A stretch of 64,000 nucleotides of DNA from Lichenostomus cassidix (taxonomy: Eukaryota; Chordata; Aves; Passeriformes; Meliphagidae). Each line of letters opens with the position of its first letter. The stretch's first letter is position 1. Where the stretch lies: NCBI GenBank assembly GCA_008360975.2, contig CM039182.1:20060324-20124323 (forward strand), in the 5' to 3' direction. The notes under the pieces were generated by a model that was not told where the DNA came from, did not search any database, and saw only the letters and a list, made by a program, of their open reading frames with translations. Shown in pieces: positions 61,801 through 64,000 of the stretch. The translations under genes and the position numbers were made by a program.

Positions 61801-63454
61801 AGGAATGTTTCTGTAGTCAGCAGCTTCAATAATAATTAATAACAATCCAGCTAACATTAAATTGGCCATATGCCCACATTTGTGTTAAAAAACCAACGTG
61901 CACATGCACACATGGCTGCCAAACCACATGGACACCAACTGGAGTCTTTTGGTGTGGGGGGTGGGATGAGTTACGTACTCTAGTGCCAGTTACTTAGACA
62001 GGAATCTTTATTTCTCCCAATAAAACTCTTCAATACCACTTTGAAATTTACCTCATTTATTTATTTTGGCTCAGTTACATTAAGCTGAAATATGATCAGA
62101 TGCTATATAAAAGGAAGAGGATGAGGATTCCTCAGTGCTGTAGGTGTTACATTGTTAAACTTGGTGTTGGGGAATTTTCAGAATGCAGCTAACCAGTTAA
62201 AGATGATATATTTACAACACAGTTCAATTCCACATGTATTTAATCTGTCTCGGTATTTAGGTCTTCTGATCCTGAGGAAGATTTGTAAGCACTTTGTTTT
62301 AAAATGATTGCTGCTCTGGCTGTTATTGGCAGAATTAATCGTAAGCTGTTTCAGCTGAGGATGAAATGCTCAAGATTGAGCCATGCTGGGTCATTGTGTC
62401 TCTGCTGAAGGGAGAGTATTCTTTTATTCACTGTGGAATTAGAAAAGCTTGAAACATAACTTGTGCTGTGCTTTAGGAATGGGTCCCAAGCGGAACAAAA
62501 GACCTTTATAATTGTCTTTATAGTTGTACAGATAAAACTAGAGAATAGTATCTGTTTTGTTAATGATTGATGCAGACCACATCCCTCTAATGCAAGGGAT
62601 CTTCTGAAGTTCTTCCACAGTGCAAAGCTGTCTGTTGTCTTGACTCAGTCTCTTTTTGTTCAGAATGTTCAAACTGCCATAGTTAGACCAACAGAACATG
62701 TTTCTGAAAGCATATAATTATATTTAAATGTTAGCCTGGAAGAGACCACAGAGTAAACATGTTATGCAATCAACCACAAAGCATGCAGAACAGCTATCAT
62801 AGCTTTCAGAAAGTAAGTTTGCTTACTGTTTACTTGAACTTAATTTTTTTCTTCTTCTTTCTTCTACTGCTCTGCATAGATGCCTGGCCATCTCCCTTTC
62901 TTCAGTGGAAAATCCACAAGCAACCAAAAGTTAAACCTGACTGAACCGCTTTGTTCCTAATGCTTTGACATGAAAGCTGGAGGCTCACACTAGTGGTCCT
63001 CCTTTGAACAAGGAAAGCTAATTTGAGCCCCTGGGACCATTTGACCTTTAACACATTTTGCCTTAATGTAAATTTGGTTTAGACAATGTAGATGGCTCTT
63101 TTTGGTGGTCCTGTGCTTGAATTTTTTGGCTTTGTGTAGTTGCCTTGTATAAGGCACTAGTGTGGATAAACCCTTGTGCACTGAGCACACACTCATCCCC
63201 AGAGAGCACATTCAGAGGGTTCTGTACTCCAGGGGTTAGTAGTGTTTATAACAAGGCTCTTTGCTTTATCTATCCAGGAGGCTGTTTATTAATCAAGACA
63301 AAGGAACCTAAGTAACCTCCCCTGCATCTTTTCAGTTTTCAATACTATGAAATCCAATGAAAACATTAATTTAAGATTGTTGTTGTTGTTGTTAAGGTAT
63401 GGACACTATGTAGAAGGGACAGGCTCAGTTCTGCAGACAGCAGTAGATGTGCAG
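40572..63454 (+). CDS. TRDMT1: tRNA (cytosine-38-C5) methyltransferase, DNMT2 family (exons 1-9, 3' end beyond window)
   Basis: TRDMT1 methylates C38 of tRNA-Asp and, in some species, tRNA-Gly and tRNA-Val, using S-adenosylmethionine. Exons: 40572-40635, 48601-48710, 50343-50419, 51905-51976, 55344-55409, 56891-56960, 58254-58337, 59079-59449, 63397-63454. All introns are GT-AG, and the 972 nt give 324 in-frame codons. Motifs in order: SAM-binding LELYSGIGGMHQAL (7-20); SPPCQPF with nucleophile C79; LLENVKGF with E119; NSRLRYFLIAK with R160 and R162; the DNMT2 signature CFTKGYG (301-307). These catalytic positions have the human numbers. The start ATG has a strong context (A at -3, G at +4) and the protein aligns to human MEPLRVLELY. 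Exon 8 encodes 123 codons where I count 114 in human; the extra residues fall in a poorly conserved acidic stretch. Human TRDMT1 has 391 residues, so about 65-70 more are expected to the right. No frameshift or stop is seen. Confidence 0.97.
40636..48600 (+). other. TRDMT1 intron 1 (8 kb)
   Basis: This intron is bounded by GT at 40636 and AG at 48599-48600. It is AT-rich after 41,100. An almost pure AT stretch lies near 41,655-41,725 (tandem TATATA-like words). I recognise no CR1 or LTR. Two minus-strand open stretches (47645-47947 and 48256-48306) are unexplained and treated under findings. Confidence 0.7.
48711..50342 (+). other. TRDMT1 intron 2
   Basis: AT-rich intron with GTGAGT donor and a T-rich acceptor ending TGTTCTCAG. 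I see no recognisable repeat or gene in it. Confidence 0.7.
50420..51904 (+). other. TRDMT1 intron 3
   Basis: AT-rich intron. The only structure I see is a short array of GTTTACTGA-type words at 50961-51010, listed separately. Confidence 0.65.
50961..51010. repeat. Short array of GTTTACTGA words
   Basis: The word TTTACTGAG recurs four times within about 45 bp. A larger doublet is marked by two TTTACTGAGATGT segments. It lies in TRDMT1 intron 3 and has the look of local slippage. Confidence 0.8.
51977..55343 (+). other. TRDMT1 intron 4 (3.4 kb)
   Basis: No exon or clear mobile element is recognised. A MIR-like core may be present near 52,990-53,075 (see findings). Short open frames here show no coding signature. 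Confidence 0.65.
55410..56890 (+). other. TRDMT1 intron 5
   Basis: The stretch 55,700-56,370 is less AT-rich than its surroundings and contains two overlapping open frames (55598-55786 and 55780-56055). I do not recognise them and find no family signature. It may be an old, unclassified repeat. Confidence 0.55.
57752..58125 (+). mobile_element. CR1 LINE, 3'-end fragment
   Basis: This matches the 3' end of avian CR1 elements as I know them: a tract like GACAGGACAAGGGGGAATGG, then GTGAGGCACTGGAACAG, CCCATCCCTGGAGGTGTTCA and CTGGTCTAGTGGAAGGTGTC. It ends in the imperfect ATTCTATGA repeats typical of the CR1 3' terminus. It is 5'-truncated, as most CR1 copies are, and sits in sense orientation in TRDMT1 intron 6. 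It carries no intact open frame. Confidence 0.92.
58552..58814 (-). mobile_element. Solo LTR of an endogenous retrovirus, 6-bp target duplication
   Basis: A 263-bp LTR runs from TGTCGCTGTTGAGC to GCTAGCCACA on the plus strand. It is flanked by perfect 6-bp duplications GGAAAT (58546-58551 and 58815-58820). On the minus strand it has CCAAT motifs, a TATATA box and an AATAAA signal (plus TTTATT at 58617-58622) in U3-R order, so it belongs to the minus strand. No internal viral sequence remains. The 6-bp duplication suggests an ERVK (betaretrovirus-like) or alpharetrovirus-like family. It lies in TRDMT1 intron 7, antisense to the gene, and is related to the LTR at 31617-31880. Confidence 0.92.
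59450..63396 (+). other. TRDMT1 intron 8 (3.9 kb)
   Basis: This is an AT-rich intron. I recognise no mobile element, exon or RNA gene. It ends in a TTG trinucleotide run directly against the exon 9 acceptor. Confidence 0.65.
63376..63393. repeat. TTG/GTT trinucleotide run at the TRDMT1 exon 9 acceptor
   Basis: About five GTT units end in TTAAG immediately before exon 9. The usual pyrimidine tract is therefore interrupted by G every third base, and the acceptor is AAG rather than CAG or TAG. The splice is still supported, because exon 9 continues the reading frame and the conserved GYG..EGTGSVLQT sequence. Confidence 0.85.
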
Positions 63455-64000
63455 GTAAGTGTGTAGTCTAACATATTGGAATGACTTGTTTTAAAACTTG
63501 ACACTTGTTTTAAAGCTTGGGTTTTTTCTGTCTTCTCCTTTGTTATTCTGAATATTATAAGAAAAAAATCTTTTAAATGTGTATTTTATAGCACCTGAGT
63601 TTCCAATGGTTTACTCTGTGTTCCTAAAGAGTAGTTTATTTAGACCAAAGTTATATCTGTGTCTCTCTGTGAGGAGAATATGAGTTGATATTATATTATT
63701 ATCTCTCACCTCATACCAAAGTTTCGCAGGGAAATGTGAAAACATTAAAAATTACTAGTACCATGAGAAACTACAGTACAGTGCTGTGAAGTGAGGGCCA
63801 TTCTTTGTACATAGATGAAGCAGTAAATACTGTCAGATGTTTAAACTGTTTGAATTTCAAAATTATTGTTTATCTGGGAAAAGTATTTTGAAGAGTTCTA
63901 CTGTTGATACTAAGTTCTTGGCAAAATGGTATTTAGGCATTGGGGAAGGTAATAAATGTACTGGTCAATCAGTATTCAAATATACTTTTCACAAAGCCCA
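63455..64000 (+). other. Start of TRDMT1 intron 9
   Basis: The sequence after exon 9 begins with the consensus donor GTAAGTG. I see no match to the next TRDMT1 exon (expected to encode a segment like ENIYKSL) before the window ends, so the remaining exons lie outside. Confidence 0.8.

Noticed and set aside
1..64000. A previously undescribed multi-gene system
   Set aside because: The window is explained by two conserved vertebrate genes, their promoters, CR1 and LTR relics and simple repeats. No cluster of unknown genes is present.

Overview
This is a vertebrate nuclear sequence, almost certainly from a bird. It carries two split genes with GT-AG introns, CpG-island promoters, several fragments of the avian CR1 LINE and several solo LTRs of endogenous retroviruses. 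The encoded vimentin has bird-type residues in its head and tail. I cannot name the species; a neoavian or passerine bird would fit the LTR types, but that is a guess.

Layout: (1) 1-19,700 is the region beyond the 3' end of vimentin. I see no exon there. It holds a CR1 split by a nested LTR (about 7,945-9,410), two LTRs of one ERVL-like family (10,101-10,682 and 13,829-14,396), two CR1 3' fragments (12.2-13.2 kb), a GAGAGGA heptamer array and a 24-base A run. (2) 19,700-28,240 is the complete vimentin gene (VIM), minus strand, nine exons, 459 residues, with a CpG-island promoter at its right end. (3) 28,250-40,080 is an intergenic spacer with simple repeats and one solo LTR that has a perfect 6-bp target duplication. 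(4) 40,085-64,000 is TRDMT1 (DNMT2, the tRNA-Asp C38 methyltransferase), plus strand. Exons 1-9 (324 codons) are inside; the last exons, about 65-70 codons, lie past the right edge.

The two genes are head to head, with start codons 12.8 kb apart. From memory this matches human 10p13, so the locus is an old syntenic block. The genes have no known shared pathway: VIM makes a cytoskeletal intermediate filament and TRDMT1 modifies tRNA.

I rebuilt all 18 coding exons by reading splice sites and checking phase. Every VIM internal exon has the length I know for type III intermediate filament genes (61, 96, 162, 126, 221, 44, 86 nt). All TRDMT1 junctions stay in frame, and the catalytic residues fall at C79, E119, R160 and R162.

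I found no convincing new biological system. The best leads are the nested and twin solo LTRs with exact target duplications, a conserved VIM 3' UTR block with two close poly(A) signals, a CGC repeat one base from the VIM start codon, a TTG repeat in place of the polypyrimidine tract at TRDMT1 exon 9, and two small unexplained minus-strand open stretches in TRDMT1 intron 1.
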